Below, one piece after another: positions 8,392 through 16,176 of a stretch of 64,000 nt of DNA (position 1 is the stretch's first letter; every line of letters begins with the position of its first letter). The notes under the pieces are model-generated. The model saw nothing but the letters and a program-made list of their open reading frames with translations. It did not search any database and was not told the DNA's origin. The position numbers and the translations under genes are program-made. The DNA comes from Flavobacterium soli DSM 19725 (GTDB lineage: Bacteria > Bacteroidota > Bacteroidia > Flavobacteriales > Flavobacteriaceae), in the NCBI RefSeq assembly GCF_000422705.1, contig NZ_AUGO01000014.1:1-64000 (forward strand), read 5' to 3'.

Positions 8392-9027
8392 ATGAGTGAT
8401 TTTTATAAAAAAATAATTGAAGGAAATAAAAAATGGGTTGAAACGAAAATCAATCAAGACCCACAATATTTTGAAAAACTGTCACACGGACAATCTCCAC
8501 CATTATTGTGGATTGGATGTTCGGACAGTCGAGTTCCTGCTAACGAAGTAATTGGAGCACAGCCTGGCGAGGTTTTCGTGCATAGAAATATCGCTAATAT
8601 GGTGGTTCATTCAGATATGAACATGCTAAGCGTTTTGGATTATGCCGTGAATGTTTTAAAAGTACAGCACGTTATCGTTTGTGGACATTATGGATGTGGT
8701 GGAGTAAAAGCAGCAATGGGCAATGATTCTATCGGCTTGATCGACAACTGGATCCGTCATATCAAGGATGGTTACCGTCACCACAAAACATATTTGGATT
8801 CTATCATTGATGAAAAAGAGAGATTTGATGCTTTTGTAGAATTAAATGTAAAAGAGCAAGTATTAGACTTAGCTAAAACCTCTATTGTTCAAGGAGCTTG
8901 GAGAAGCGGACAAGACTTAAACCTTCACGGTTGGGTGTATGGCTTGAATTCAGGTATTGTAAAAGATTTGCAAGTAAATCTTTCTTCAAACAAGGATTTG
9001 GATACCGTTTACCAATTACAGTTTTAA
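8392..9027 (+). CDS. can: Beta-class carbonic anhydrase
   Basis: A 211-residue zinc enzyme that interconverts CO2 and bicarbonate. Zinc ligands are C43 (in CSDSR, with the D45-R47 dyad), H99 and C102 (in HYGCGG). No signal peptide, so it is cytoplasmic. It follows the SulP gene by 35 bases, most likely in one transcript, giving a bicarbonate import and conversion pair. This pair should supply carboxylases and help pH balance. Confidence 0.95.
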   Translation: MSDFYKKIIEGNKKWVETKINQDPQYFEKLSHGQSPPLLWIGCSDSRVPANEVIGAQPGEVFVHRNIANMVVHSDMNMLSVLDYAVNVLKVQHVIVCGHYGCGGVKAAMGNDSIGLIDNWIRHIKDGYRHHKTYLDSIIDEKERFDAFVELNVKEQVLDLAKTSIVQGAWRSGQDLNLHGWVYGLNSGIVKDLQVNLSSNKDLDTVYQLQF

Positions 9028-9047
9028 ATCTTCAAATAGAAAATTAA

Positions 9048-9075
9048 AAATCCACTTTTGAGTGGATTTTTTTTT
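9048..9075. terminator. Terminator after the carbonic anhydrase gene
   Basis: Nine-base arms (9048-9056 and 9061-9069) with a four-base loop and a T run on plus. The A run on the other side makes it partly bidirectional for the LETM1-related gene. Confidence 0.85.
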
Positions 9076-10273
9076 ATTCTGAATCCAAATTCTCATTAAA
9101 AGCCGATGGCAACATTTTTGGAATAAATTTTATCAAAATCGGCAACAGCAAACTTCCACCAGGCAAAAGGAAGATCGTTAAAGACGGAATGGTCTTGCAA
9201 ATTTCCAACAGTTGTTTCTTCACCTTTTTCTTTTCTTTTTCGTCCAAATCCCTTTTAGCCGAATGTGCCAATAAAACCATCAATTCTCCACTCTGGGAAA
9301 TCTCTTTCAACAATCTGTTTTTATTTCTTGTAATCAAAACCACAACCGTTTGGGTAGCTTGATCATAAAAATGTTTCACAGGATTGGAATAATTAAAATA
9401 AGGAATTTCTTTTTTATGCTTTTGTATAAAGTGATCAGTAGTAGTGATACTTTCGGCAACAAAATCCTTTGAAACATGCATTAATTCAGCCAATTGGTAC
9501 AAAAAAGAAGCTTCCTCTTTTTCCATGTTTTCATCATTCCATAAAGCCATTCCAGCCATGTCAATCAGATAATATTTTTCTAAATCATGACTAAAAAAAT
9601 CCAGTTCCAAAGCTTCTAGATTTTCAACATTTATTTTAGAAAACTTAGTAAAACGAACCGAAGCCTCAAAAAGCTTTGTCAATAATTCGTCATATTTTGA
9701 TGGATTGTTTTTAGTTTTAAGAGCCAATGAAACAATACTCACAATCGTTTCCTCAAGCTTCTTCAAATAATTATGCGGAATAGCTCCATTGATCAGGTAT
9801 TGTCTAAATGCCAATACATCTTCAAACAGCAAAGCATTCGTGAGGATATGGGAGAAGTTTTTGCTAATGATGTTGTCGTTTGTCTGTACTCGCTCGCCAA
9901 TCATTTTCTCAAGTTCCTGTGAAAGCGAACTTCCCGGAAGCATTTTTTTTAGCAAATTAAAACCTTCAGGATGCATTTCTTTGTAAAAAGAAACCGCTTT
10001 TTCAATAAAAATTTTAGGATCGCTTTCGTGAGTAACCATCCCGAAAACACTATACAAAGTATTAAGTAAAGCCACTTTGGAAATCTCTTCAGATGTCCAG
10101 CCTTTAGTATTTATGGGAAGTAAAGTATCAAAAGAAACGATATGGCCATAAACGAAGCCTGTTTCTCGAATTTTTTTATAAAATAAATCAGAATAACCAA
10201 CAACAGGAAGCAAAACCGGTTTTTGCTCTGCAAAGAATTTATCAATCCAGCCGTTTGCCGAAGCATTAATCAT
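9074..10273 (-). CDS. LETM1-related protein
   Basis: A 399-residue protein, mostly helical and soluble-looking, with a C-terminal hydrophobic segment (about residues 365-392: FLLPGGSLLLPILIKFIPKM followed by LPSAF). This end closely resembles the LETM1 signature, in which a helix of this type is followed by P-x-LLPSTF. I recall flavobacterial proteins named LETM1-related biofilm-associated protein with this layout. Mitochondrial LETM1 handles cation/proton exchange; the bacterial role is not established. TAGCTTTG on the minus strand (10292-10299), with TTG about 21 bases further upstream, is a good Bacteroidota promoter, so it can be expressed apart from the sigma factor operon. Confidence 0.75.
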   Translation of the reverse strand: MINASANGWIDKFFAEQKPVLLPVVGYSDLFYKKIRETGFVYGHIVSFDTLLPINTKGWTSEEISKVALLNTLYSVFGMVTHESDPKIFIEKAVSFYKEMHPEGFNLLKKMLPGSSLSQELEKMIGERVQTNDNIISKNFSHILTNALLFEDVLAFRQYLINGAIPHNYLKKLEETIVSIVSLALKTKNNPSKYDELLTKLFEASVRFTKFSKINVENLEALELDFFSHDLEKYYLIDMAGMALWNDENMEKEEASFLYQLAELMHVSKDFVAESITTTDHFIQKHKKEIPYFNYSNPVKHFYDQATQTVVVLITRNKNRLLKEISQSGELMVLLAHSAKRDLDEKEKKKVKKQLLEICKTIPSLTIFLLPGGSLLLPILIKFIPKMLPSAFNENLDSE

Positions 10274-10291
10274 TTCGCTTTATTTTTGTTG

Positions 10292-10320
10292 CAAAGCTAT
10301 CTCTTTTTTTGTCAAATTTG
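10292..10320 (-). promoter_or_regulatory. Promoter of the LETM1-related gene
   Basis: On the minus strand TAGCTTTG (10292-10299) matches TAnnTTTG, and a TTG lies about 21 bases upstream, as expected for the Bacteroidota housekeeping sigma factor. The start codon is about 20 bases downstream. Confidence 0.55.
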
Positions 10321-10328
10321 CAACAAAA

Positions 10329-10775
10329 TCAATCTCTTTTCCCTTTGTTTTTATATTGTCGCAACAAAGATTTATTAAAATCGTCTTCGGCTTTTTTCAA
10401 TTTCAAGATTTTCACTGGACTCAAGACAGCTTTCAAACTCGTCATGAATTTTTTCCTATTCTGATACAAGTCATCTTCCACACTTTCAATCTGGTTGATC
10501 ATGGCTAAGGCTTGCTTATCACTAAGATTATCAACAGCTTCATCATCCAATCGCTCTTTTAGCATCTTCATTTTTTCATGACGCAATTCAAATTGCTTTT
10601 CATCATAAGCATTATAAATCGGCCAAAATTTTTCAGCCTCAGTAGCAGTAAGCGACAAATTATTGGTTAGATATGCAACTTTCAGTGCTTTCACTTTTTC
10701 TTTTTTAGGGTTTTGACCATAAAAAGAAACCGAAAGCAAAAGCATTAAAACGAATATAATTTTATTAATTTTCAT
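10329..10775 (-). CDS. Spy/CpxP-like periplasmic protein
   Basis: A 148-residue secreted protein with a signal peptide (about residues 1-20). The mature part is helical and highly charged, with the LTATEAEKFWPIYNAYDEKQ and LSPVKILKLKKAEDDF segments that mark flavobacterial Spy/LTxxQ-like proteins. These act as ATP-independent periplasmic chaperones or stress sensors. The frame is open to 10790, but the ATG at 10775 gives the better signal peptide. It overlaps the end of the anti-sigma-like gene by 11 bases, so the three genes form one operon headed by the ECF sigma factor. Confidence 0.75.
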   Translation of the reverse strand: MKINKIIFVLMLLLSVSFYGQNPKKEKVKALKVAYLTNNLSLTATEAEKFWPIYNAYDEKQFELRHEKMKMLKERLDDEAVDNLSDKQALAMINQIESVEDDLYQNRKKFMTSLKAVLSPVKILKLKKAEDDFNKSLLRQYKNKGKRD

Positions 10776-11181
10776 AAAGGTAGTTTTCAAGATTAGTGTT
10801 TGTCGTCAAAATATCTTCGATCGTTTGATCTTCCAAGGCAAAATCAACATCCAAGCTTTGAATATCTTCATTGTCAAGCAAATTGATCAAATCATATTGA
10901 GAAATATTCGATTGATAGGCAAGATAATTTTCCATCGAAGCAACATCAATTTCATCTTCATTTGAAGCCGAATTATAGAAAGTCGGAATTGTCAAAACCA
11001 CAATCAAAACCGCAGCAGCACTCAAGACCCATTTTCTATTCCGTTCAAAAAGCGAAATTACTTTCGGTTCCTCAACAGGCAAATTCTCCATCATTTTTTG
11101 CTGGAAAGCATCAAAATAACCTTCAGGAGTTTTAAATCCAGTGCCTATTTTCGGTTCATTATCTAAATTAAAATCTTTCAT
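10765..11181 (-). CDS. Membrane protein in the anti-sigma position
   Basis: A 138-residue protein with a soluble N-terminus (about 1-50, FKTPEGYFDAFQQKMM), one membrane helix (about 54-74) and an acidic C-terminal region outside. The position directly after an ECF sigma gene and the single-pass layout suggest an anti-sigma role, but no zinc-binding HxxxCxxC motif is present. Starts at 11187 or 11208 are also possible; 11181 gives the MKDFN start. Similar proteins in Bacteroidota are usually unnamed. Confidence 0.6.
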   Translation of the reverse strand: MKDFNLDNEPKIGTGFKTPEGYFDAFQQKMMENLPVEEPKVISLFERNRKWVLSAAAVLIVVLTIPTFYNSASNEDEIDVASMENYLAYQSNISQYDLINLLDNEDIQSLDVDFALEDQTIEDILTTNTNLENYLYEN

Positions 11182-11212
11182 ATTCATTATGACATATATT
11201 AGTAGCAAAGGT

Positions 11213-11755
11213 TTAATCCTTTTTCATAAAATCCTCAATTTTTTTCACCGCGTGAAAGTACGAAGCCTTCAATCCACCAACCGAAGTTCCCAGAATTTCC
11301 GAAATTTCTTCGTATTTCATCTCCTGAAAATATTTCATCTTGAAAACAAGTTGTTGCTTTTCAGGAAGTTCCACAATCGCCTTTTGCAATTTCAATTGAA
11401 CCGCATCACCGTCAAAATAGTCATCAGCTCTCAAATTTTCAACCTGTTTCTGCTGGAAAGCCTCACTCGTTTGCCCGTTTCTTTTGGCCTTTGCATTGAT
11501 AAAAGTGATCGATTCGTTTGTTGCAATTCGGTACATCCACGAAAACAATTTACTTTCGCCCTTAAAATTCTTTAAATTCTGATACACCTTCACAAACGTA
11601 TTTTGCAACACATCATCAGCATCATCATGGTTCAAAACAATATTCCGGATATGGGCATACAACGGCTTTTGAAAAGCAGCCAATAGCCGTTCAAACGCAA
11701 CATTTTGCGTCTTCGGGTCCAGCAAAGCCTTTATAAAATCCTTCTCGTCCTCCAA
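11213..11755 (-). CDS. ECF-type RNA polymerase sigma factor
   Basis: A 180-residue sigma-70 family protein with region 2 (DADDVLQNTFVKVYQNL, then FSWMYRIATNESITFI) and region 4 (LPEKQQLVFKMKYFQEMKYE, then an SVGGLKASYFHAVKKI recognition helix). It has no regions 1 or 3, as expected of ECF factors. It is the first gene of the minus-strand group with the membrane protein and the Spy-like protein, which suggests control of an envelope stress response. The SVGGLKASYFHA type of region 4 is common in Bacteroidota. Confidence 0.9.
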   Translation of the reverse strand: MEDEKDFIKALLDPKTQNVAFERLLAAFQKPLYAHIRNIVLNHDDADDVLQNTFVKVYQNLKNFKGESKLFSWMYRIATNESITFINAKAKRNGQTSEAFQQKQVENLRADDYFDGDAVQLKLQKAIVELPEKQQLVFKMKYFQEMKYEEISEILGTSVGGLKASYFHAVKKIEDFMKKD

Positions 11756-12048
11756 AAGAAATAGTTTTCAATTGGACTAAAGATAAGCCAAAAGGTTTAA
11801 TCTACTTTAAATTTTATCCCGAAGCTTCGGGAGCGAAACTCGGTCTTGTATTTGAAATCCATGTTCCCGCTGGAGCCACTCGCTTTGCAACAGCTCTCAC
11901 GGCAGTTGCAAGAGCTCAAACAATGGCACCATCGGGGCTAGAAGGAAACGGTGTTGTGTTTTTGTAAACTTTCCTTAAAACACGACAACATCTGCTGAAA
12001 GTTTCAACAATAAATGTTAATTTTACACGATACAACAACCACACAACA
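11756..12048. repeat. GC-richer intergenic element between sigma factor and HAD genes
   Basis: The 293-base spacer holds a segment (about 11815-11965) clearly richer in G+C than its surroundings. It contains a perfect 16-base palindrome at 11817-11832 and repeated GCAA/GAGCT-type short inverted words. Its ATCGGGGCTAG end (11931-11941) recurs at 45067-45077. A start-less open frame runs from 11737 to 11967 on plus. I read it as an intergenic repeat element rather than a gene. Confidence 0.5.
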
Positions 12049-12714
12049 ATGATAAAAACAGTAATTTTCGACATGGATGGTGTGATAGTCGATACAGAAC
12101 CCGTTCACTATTATGCCTATCAGCAACATTTTAAGCAACTCAATATTGAAATCTCCGACGAACTCTATGCAAGTTTCACCGGATTTTCCACCAAAAATAC
12201 CTACCAGAGAATCATCGAAATCCATAATTTAGATCACGATGTTCAAACTTTGGTGCAAACCAAACGAAATATTTTTAATGAGGCTTTCGATACTAAGGAA
12301 GATTTGCATTTGCTCGAAGGTGTCGAGGATTTAATCAAGGAATTGCATCAAAATGGTTTTCAGTTGATTGTAGCTTCTTCGGCTTCAAAAGAAACAATCG
12401 AACGTGTTTTCAAGCGTTTTCACTTGCATCAATATTTTTCTGATATCGTTAGTGGAGAAGATTTTCCAAAGTCAAAACCGCATCCTGCCATTTTTGAACA
12501 TGCCGCTTCACTTTCTATAGCTCCAAAAAACCAGTGTATCGTCATTGAAGATTCTGGCAACGGAATTCAAGCAGCAGTTTCAGCTGGGATTTTTTGCATT
12601 GGCTATAACAGCAAACATTCAAAAGGACAAGATTTATCCAAAGCCAATTTGATCATCAATCATTTCAACGAATTATCAGCCAAAAAAATCTCAAATCTCA
12701 AATCTGCAATCTAA
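12049..12714 (+). CDS. HAD-superfamily phosphatase, beta-phosphoglucomutase-like (copy 1)
   Basis: A 221-residue HAD subfamily IA hydrolase. Motif I FDMDGVIVDTEPVH near residues 6-19 carries the nucleophile aspartate and the general acid. Motif II is VASSASKE, motif III the lysine in KSKPHP, and motif IV IEDSGNGIQAA. The four-helix cap after motif I is of the beta-phosphoglucomutase / phosphoglycolate phosphatase type. The substrate cannot be named. It is directly followed, after one base, by a paralogous gene; the two are evidently a tandem duplication. Confidence 0.85.
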   Translation: MIKTVIFDMDGVIVDTEPVHYYAYQQHFKQLNIEISDELYASFTGFSTKNTYQRIIEIHNLDHDVQTLVQTKRNIFNEAFDTKEDLHLLEGVEDLIKELHQNGFQLIVASSASKETIERVFKRFHLHQYFSDIVSGEDFPKSKPHPAIFEHAASLSIAPKNQCIVIEDSGNGIQAAVSAGIFCIGYNSKHSKGQDLSKANLIINHFNELSAKKISNLKSAI

Positions 12715-12715
12715 A

Positions 12716-13375
12716 ATGGTAAAGACCGTAATTTTCGATATGGACGGTGTCTTGGTCAACAGCGAACCATTGCACCATGAAGTCAGCCAAATCCAGTTTA
12801 AAGAACTAAATATTGAAGTGACAAATGAAATATTTGCCACATTTACAGGCAATTCAAACAAAATGATCTACCAAAAGTTGAAAGACAGATTTCAACTCGA
12901 TCATGAAATTCCCGATTTAATTGCGGTTAAAAACAAACTCTTTATTGAAGCTTTTGGTCAAAAAGAAGATATACATCTCATGCCAGGTGTAAAAGATTTA
13001 ATTATCGATTTGCATCGAAACGGAGTCCAATTAATCGTAGCTTCATCTTCCGAAATGGAAATTATTGACGCTGTTTTTGAGCGTTTTGATCTCAACCCTT
13101 ATTTCACGCACAAAGTCAGCGGAAATGATTTTCCTGAATCCAAACCTAATCCCGCCATTTTTTTAAAAGCAGCTTCCTATTCAAAAGCCCCAATTGAACA
13201 ATGTATCATCATAGAAGACAGTACCAACGGAATCAAAGCAGCAAAAGCGGCAGGAATTTTTTGTGTTGCCTACAAAAGCGAGGATGTGGACACTCAGGAT
13301 CAATCGTTAGCTGATATAATTATTTATGATTATAGAACGCTGAATTTTGAGAAAATCCAATATATAAATTTATAA
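12716..13375 (+). CDS. HAD-superfamily phosphatase, beta-phosphoglucomutase-like (copy 2)
   Basis: A 219-residue HAD hydrolase closely related to the preceding gene along its whole length. All four motifs are present: DMDGVLVNSEPLHH, ASSSEM, ESKPNP and IEDSTNGIKAA. The aspartate after VLV is replaced by asparagine (VNSEP instead of VDTEP), a known tolerated variant in this family. The ATG follows the first copy's stop by one base, so both are made from one transcript. The different cap residues suggest that the two copies have different substrates. Confidence 0.85.
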   Translation: MVKTVIFDMDGVLVNSEPLHHEVSQIQFKELNIEVTNEIFATFTGNSNKMIYQKLKDRFQLDHEIPDLIAVKNKLFIEAFGQKEDIHLMPGVKDLIIDLHRNGVQLIVASSSEMEIIDAVFERFDLNPYFTHKVSGNDFPESKPNPAIFLKAASYSKAPIEQCIIIEDSTNGIKAAKAAGIFCVAYKSEDVDTQDQSLADIIIYDYRTLNFEKIQYINL

Positions 13376-13392
13376 TTTTTTCTAGTTTAGTT

Positions 13393-13512
13393 TTCCCCTC
13401 CTTTGGAGGGGTGCCCGAAGGGCGGGGTGGTTTTTTAAAAGCTGTAAATGATCGGAAATATATTACTTAATTAGCCACCCCGCCTTACAGGCACCACTCC
13501 AGAGGAGGGGAA
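13393..13512. repeat. MITE-like inverted repeat
   Basis: Two 38-base arms (13393-13430 and 13475-13512) are inverted copies with five mismatches, separated by a 44-base AT-rich centre. The arms are very GC-rich (CCCCTCC, GGGCGGGGTGG), unlike the local sequence. No open frame is inside. The element sits between the HAD pair and the photolyase gene that converges on it, and may fold into a long hairpin that ends transcription from both sides. Confidence 0.75.
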
Positions 13513-13545
13513 GTTGGAATCTAAAAAAACATTGAGCTTATAAAA

Positions 13546-14832
13546 TCAACCAACCGCTTCTTTATAAACCCTCAAACATTTTTCACGAGCTTCTTTATGA
13601 TCCACAATGGGCTGTGGATAATGGAGTGTTTCAAGTTCTGGAATCCATTTTTTGATGTATTTCAAATCCTTATCAAACTTTTTGACTTGTTCCGTAGGAT
13701 TAAAAATTCTGAAATAGGGTGCGGCATCAACTCCTGAACCAGCAGCCCATTGCCAGTTTCCAACATTGCTAGATTGTTCATAATCTAAAAGCTTAGTGGC
13801 AAAATAAGTTTCACCCCAACGCCAATCGATCAATAAATGTTTACATAAAAAACTAGCGACAATCATCCTAACACGATTGTGCATGTGTCCTGTTGCATTC
13901 AATTCTCGCATTCCGGCATCAACAAACGGATAGCCTGTTTTTCCATCACACCATTTTTGGAAGTTTTCTTCATTGTTGTCCCAAACAATTGCGTCATATT
14001 TTTCCCTGAAACTTTTGTTTATCGTATGCGGAAAATGCCACAGGATTTGCATAAAAAACTCCCTCCAAATTAACTCATTCAAGAATGTTTCATTTTTTGA
14101 AGCAAGTGCTTTTTGAACTATTTTACGAATGCTGACAGCTCCAAAACGAAGATGAGTTCCCAACATTGAAGTCTTGTTCAAGGCTGGAAAATTTCGGGTT
14201 TCTTCGTAATTTGAAATTAATTCTGAGGTGACATTGTAAGGTGTAACCTTAATTTTTGAAGCTTCAAAACCAATATCTTTTAGATTAAGAAAAGGGTAGG
14301 AGTGAGATGTAATATTCTGAAGTAAACGTTCTGAATTATAATTTTTTAAATGTTCTTTATTGAAGTTTTGCTTCCATTTTTTAGAGTAAGGTGTAAATAC
14401 TACATAAGGTGAATTATCATCCTTGACTACCTCACTTTTTTCAAAAATAACCTGATCCTTGAACGTTTTGAAACCAATTTTATTTTTTTTGAAAATTTGA
14501 AATAGTTCTAGATCGCGTTTTCGAGCATAGGGTTCATAATCGTGATTGGTGAACACTTCTTCAATCTGGTTTTCTTGGGCTAATTTTTCAAAAACTTCAA
14601 ATGGTTTTCCATGAAATACGGCAAGTGATTTTCCTTCGATTTTAAGATTTTCATTCATTTTGACCAATAAATCGCTGATGAAATTTACCCTTGCATCATC
14701 TTTTGGAAGTTCGTCCAAAATAGTGGTATCAAAAATAAAAATGGGCAACACTTCTTTTCCAGCATTCAAAGCTTCAAAGAAACCCTTGTTGTCCTCAATT
14801 CTCAAATCACGTCTAAACCAGAATATATTCAT
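13546..14832 (-). CDS. Cryptochrome / deoxyribodipyrimidine photolyase
   Basis: A 428-residue flavoprotein. The N-terminal alpha/beta antenna domain begins with WFRRDLRIEDN, and the C-terminal FAD domain has ELIWREFFMQILW, the GYPFVDAGMRELNATG segment, HNRVRMIVASFLCKHL and the WQWAAGSGVDAAPYFRIFNP region. These are the conserved FAD and CPD-binding blocks of class I photolyases, so light-driven repair of pyrimidine dimers is likely. It is the last gene of a minus-strand trio with the SDR and SRPBCC genes, an association I recall from flavobacterial light-stress clusters. Confidence 0.92.
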   Translation of the reverse strand: MNIFWFRRDLRIEDNKGFFEALNAGKEVLPIFIFDTTILDELPKDDARVNFISDLLVKMNENLKIEGKSLAVFHGKPFEVFEKLAQENQIEEVFTNHDYEPYARKRDLELFQIFKKNKIGFKTFKDQVIFEKSEVVKDDNSPYVVFTPYSKKWKQNFNKEHLKNYNSERLLQNITSHSYPFLNLKDIGFEASKIKVTPYNVTSELISNYEETRNFPALNKTSMLGTHLRFGAVSIRKIVQKALASKNETFLNELIWREFFMQILWHFPHTINKSFREKYDAIVWDNNEENFQKWCDGKTGYPFVDAGMRELNATGHMHNRVRMIVASFLCKHLLIDWRWGETYFATKLLDYEQSSNVGNWQWAAGSGVDAAPYFRIFNPTEQVKKFDKDLKYIKKWIPELETLHYPQPIVDHKEAREKCLRVYKEAVG

Positions 14833-14859
14833 TTTTTTATTTTAAGCAGTATCACAAAT

Positions 14860-15558
14860 TTAACCATTAACCAATAAAGTAGACATTCCGCCATCAACAT
14901 GAAATACCTGTCCAGAAACCCAAGAAGACTGATTGCTTATCAGGAAATGAGCCATTTGTGCAATGTCATCGGGTTGTCCAATTCGTTTTAAAGGATGTCT
15001 TTCAGCAGATTTTTGTTGTTTGGTTTCGTTGTTTAAAAATTTGTCGGCCAGTGGTGTGTTGGTCAGGGAAGGTGCAATGACATTCACTCGAATTTTTGGA
15101 GCATATTCAGCAGCTAAAGCTTTTGCAAATCCCTCAATCGCTCCTTTTGCAGCTGCAACACTGGTGTGAAATGGCATTCCCATTGAAACTGCAACACTGC
15201 TAAATAACACGATACTGGATTGTTGTGAGGCTATAAGTTTTGGCAAAACGGTCTGTATTACTTTTACCAAACTGATAAAATTGATTTGCAAATCGTCTTC
15301 GAAAGTCTCAATTTTTAATCCTTTAAACGGACGAAGGTTAATACTTCCTGGACAGTAAATCAAGCCATCGATAATTTCAGGTAATTTGGAAACATCCAAG
15401 ACATCAGTTGCAGCATCATAAGGAATGTGGGTAACGTTTAAATTCTCAATGTTTTCTGAAGTTCTTGACGCAATGAAGACATTATTATCCTTTTCAATAA
15501 GTTTTGCTATTTCAAATCCGATTCCGTAGGAACCGCCAATTAAAAGTATATTTTTCAT
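14860..15558 (-). CDS. Short-chain dehydrogenase-like protein lacking the catalytic tyrosine
   Basis: A 232-residue Rossmann-fold SDR protein. The nucleotide-binding loop GGSYGIG (residues 8-14) is present, as are the catalytic-region serines S120/S121 and lysine K138. The tyrosine expected four residues before the lysine (YxxxK) is valine V134 in the SVAAAKGA stretch. The C-terminal end (VSGQVFHVDGGMS) is canonical. The usual dehydrogenase mechanism is therefore doubtful; a binding or other redox role is possible. It is 27 bases upstream of the photolyase gene and 3 bases after the SRPBCC gene. Confidence 0.82.
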   Translation of the reverse strand: MKNILLIGGSYGIGFEIAKLIEKDNNVFIASRTSENIENLNVTHIPYDAATDVLDVSKLPEIIDGLIYCPGSINLRPFKGLKIETFEDDLQINFISLVKVIQTVLPKLIASQQSSIVLFSSVAVSMGMPFHTSVAAAKGAIEGFAKALAAEYAPKIRVNVIAPSLTNTPLADKFLNNETKQQKSAERHPLKRIGQPDDIAQMAHFLISNQSSWVSGQVFHVDGGMSTLLVNG

Positions 15559-15561
15559 GTT

Positions 15562-16029
15562 TTATCCTTTAAATTCTCCGAACAATTCAATTAATTTCTT
15601 TCGTCTGTATTCAAAAATTTCTTTCAGTTTTGGTTGTACGATAAACGGATGTACCATTTGACCCAAAATTCCCATCGGTAGCTTATAATCGATGATGTCT
15701 TCCATTTCTACACCACCTGGAATTTCTTTCAAGAAATGTTTGTGATGCCACAAAGCATAGGGCCCGAAGCGTTGTTCGTCAACAAAATATTTTTTGTGTT
15801 CAACGTGAGTAATTTCCGTTACCCATTTGGTTTTGATTCCTAAAACAGGAGTGACAATATATTGTATGATTTGTCCAGGAAACATCGGTCGATCGGCACC
15901 TGAAAGAATATCAAAACTCATATAACTAGGAGTAATGGTCTTTAAATTTTTGGGACTCGATAAAAATTCCCAAGCTTGGTCCAATGAAATAGGTAAATTC
16001 TGCTTTGAAGTAAGAGTATAAAGTTTCAT
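15562..16029 (-). CDS. SRPBCC-fold (START/Bet v1-like) protein
   Basis: A 155-residue protein with the SRPBCC pattern: an N-terminal strand (YTLTSKQNLPISLDQAWEFL), the SPKNLKTITP segment, alternating beta strands around a cavity and a long C-terminal helix (FEYRRKKLIELFG). Such proteins bind hydrophobic ligands. It is the first gene of the photolyase operon, with the SDR gene starting 3 bases after its stop. The ligand is unknown. A 9+9 inverted repeat 27 bases upstream of its start may be its operator. Confidence 0.78.
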   Translation of the reverse strand: MKLYTLTSKQNLPISLDQAWEFLSSPKNLKTITPSYMSFDILSGADRPMFPGQIIQYIVTPVLGIKTKWVTEITHVEHKKYFVDEQRFGPYALWHHKHFLKEIPGGVEMEDIIDYKLPMGILGQMVHPFIVQPKLKEIFEYRRKKLIELFGEFKG

Positions 16030-16055
16030 TTCTAATTGTTTTTGTAAAAGTACAA

Positions 16056-16089
16056 ATTGTTTAATCTATTTCAATAATCGTTAAACAAT
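16056..16089. promoter_or_regulatory. Inverted repeat, candidate operator of the photolyase operon
   Basis: Perfect 9-base arms (16056-16064 ATTGTTTAA, 16081-16089 TTAAACAAT) separated by 16 bases. It lies in the spacer between the divergent SRPBCC and DUF2911 genes, near the SRPBCC start. A light-responsive MerR-type repressor site is a guess based on what controls such operons elsewhere. Confidence 0.45.
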
Positions 16090-16138
16090 ATGTTTTGACT
16101 TTAAGCTATTTTTAACATTTAAAGCTGTTTCGAAATAC

Positions 16139-16146
16139 TATCTTTG
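16139..16146 (+). promoter_or_regulatory. -7 element of the DUF2911 gene
   Basis: TATCTTTG fits TAnnTTTG and lies 31 bases before the ATG at 16177. The -33 element is not clear. Confidence 0.5.
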
Positions 16147-16176
16147 AGGCATTAAACTTTAAAAAAACACTTTAAA

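Noticed and set aside
11737..11967. A real gene in the GC-rich element
   Set aside because: No start codon at the beginning, overlaps the sigma factor start on the other strand, and contains palindromic and repeat words; kept only as an observation.
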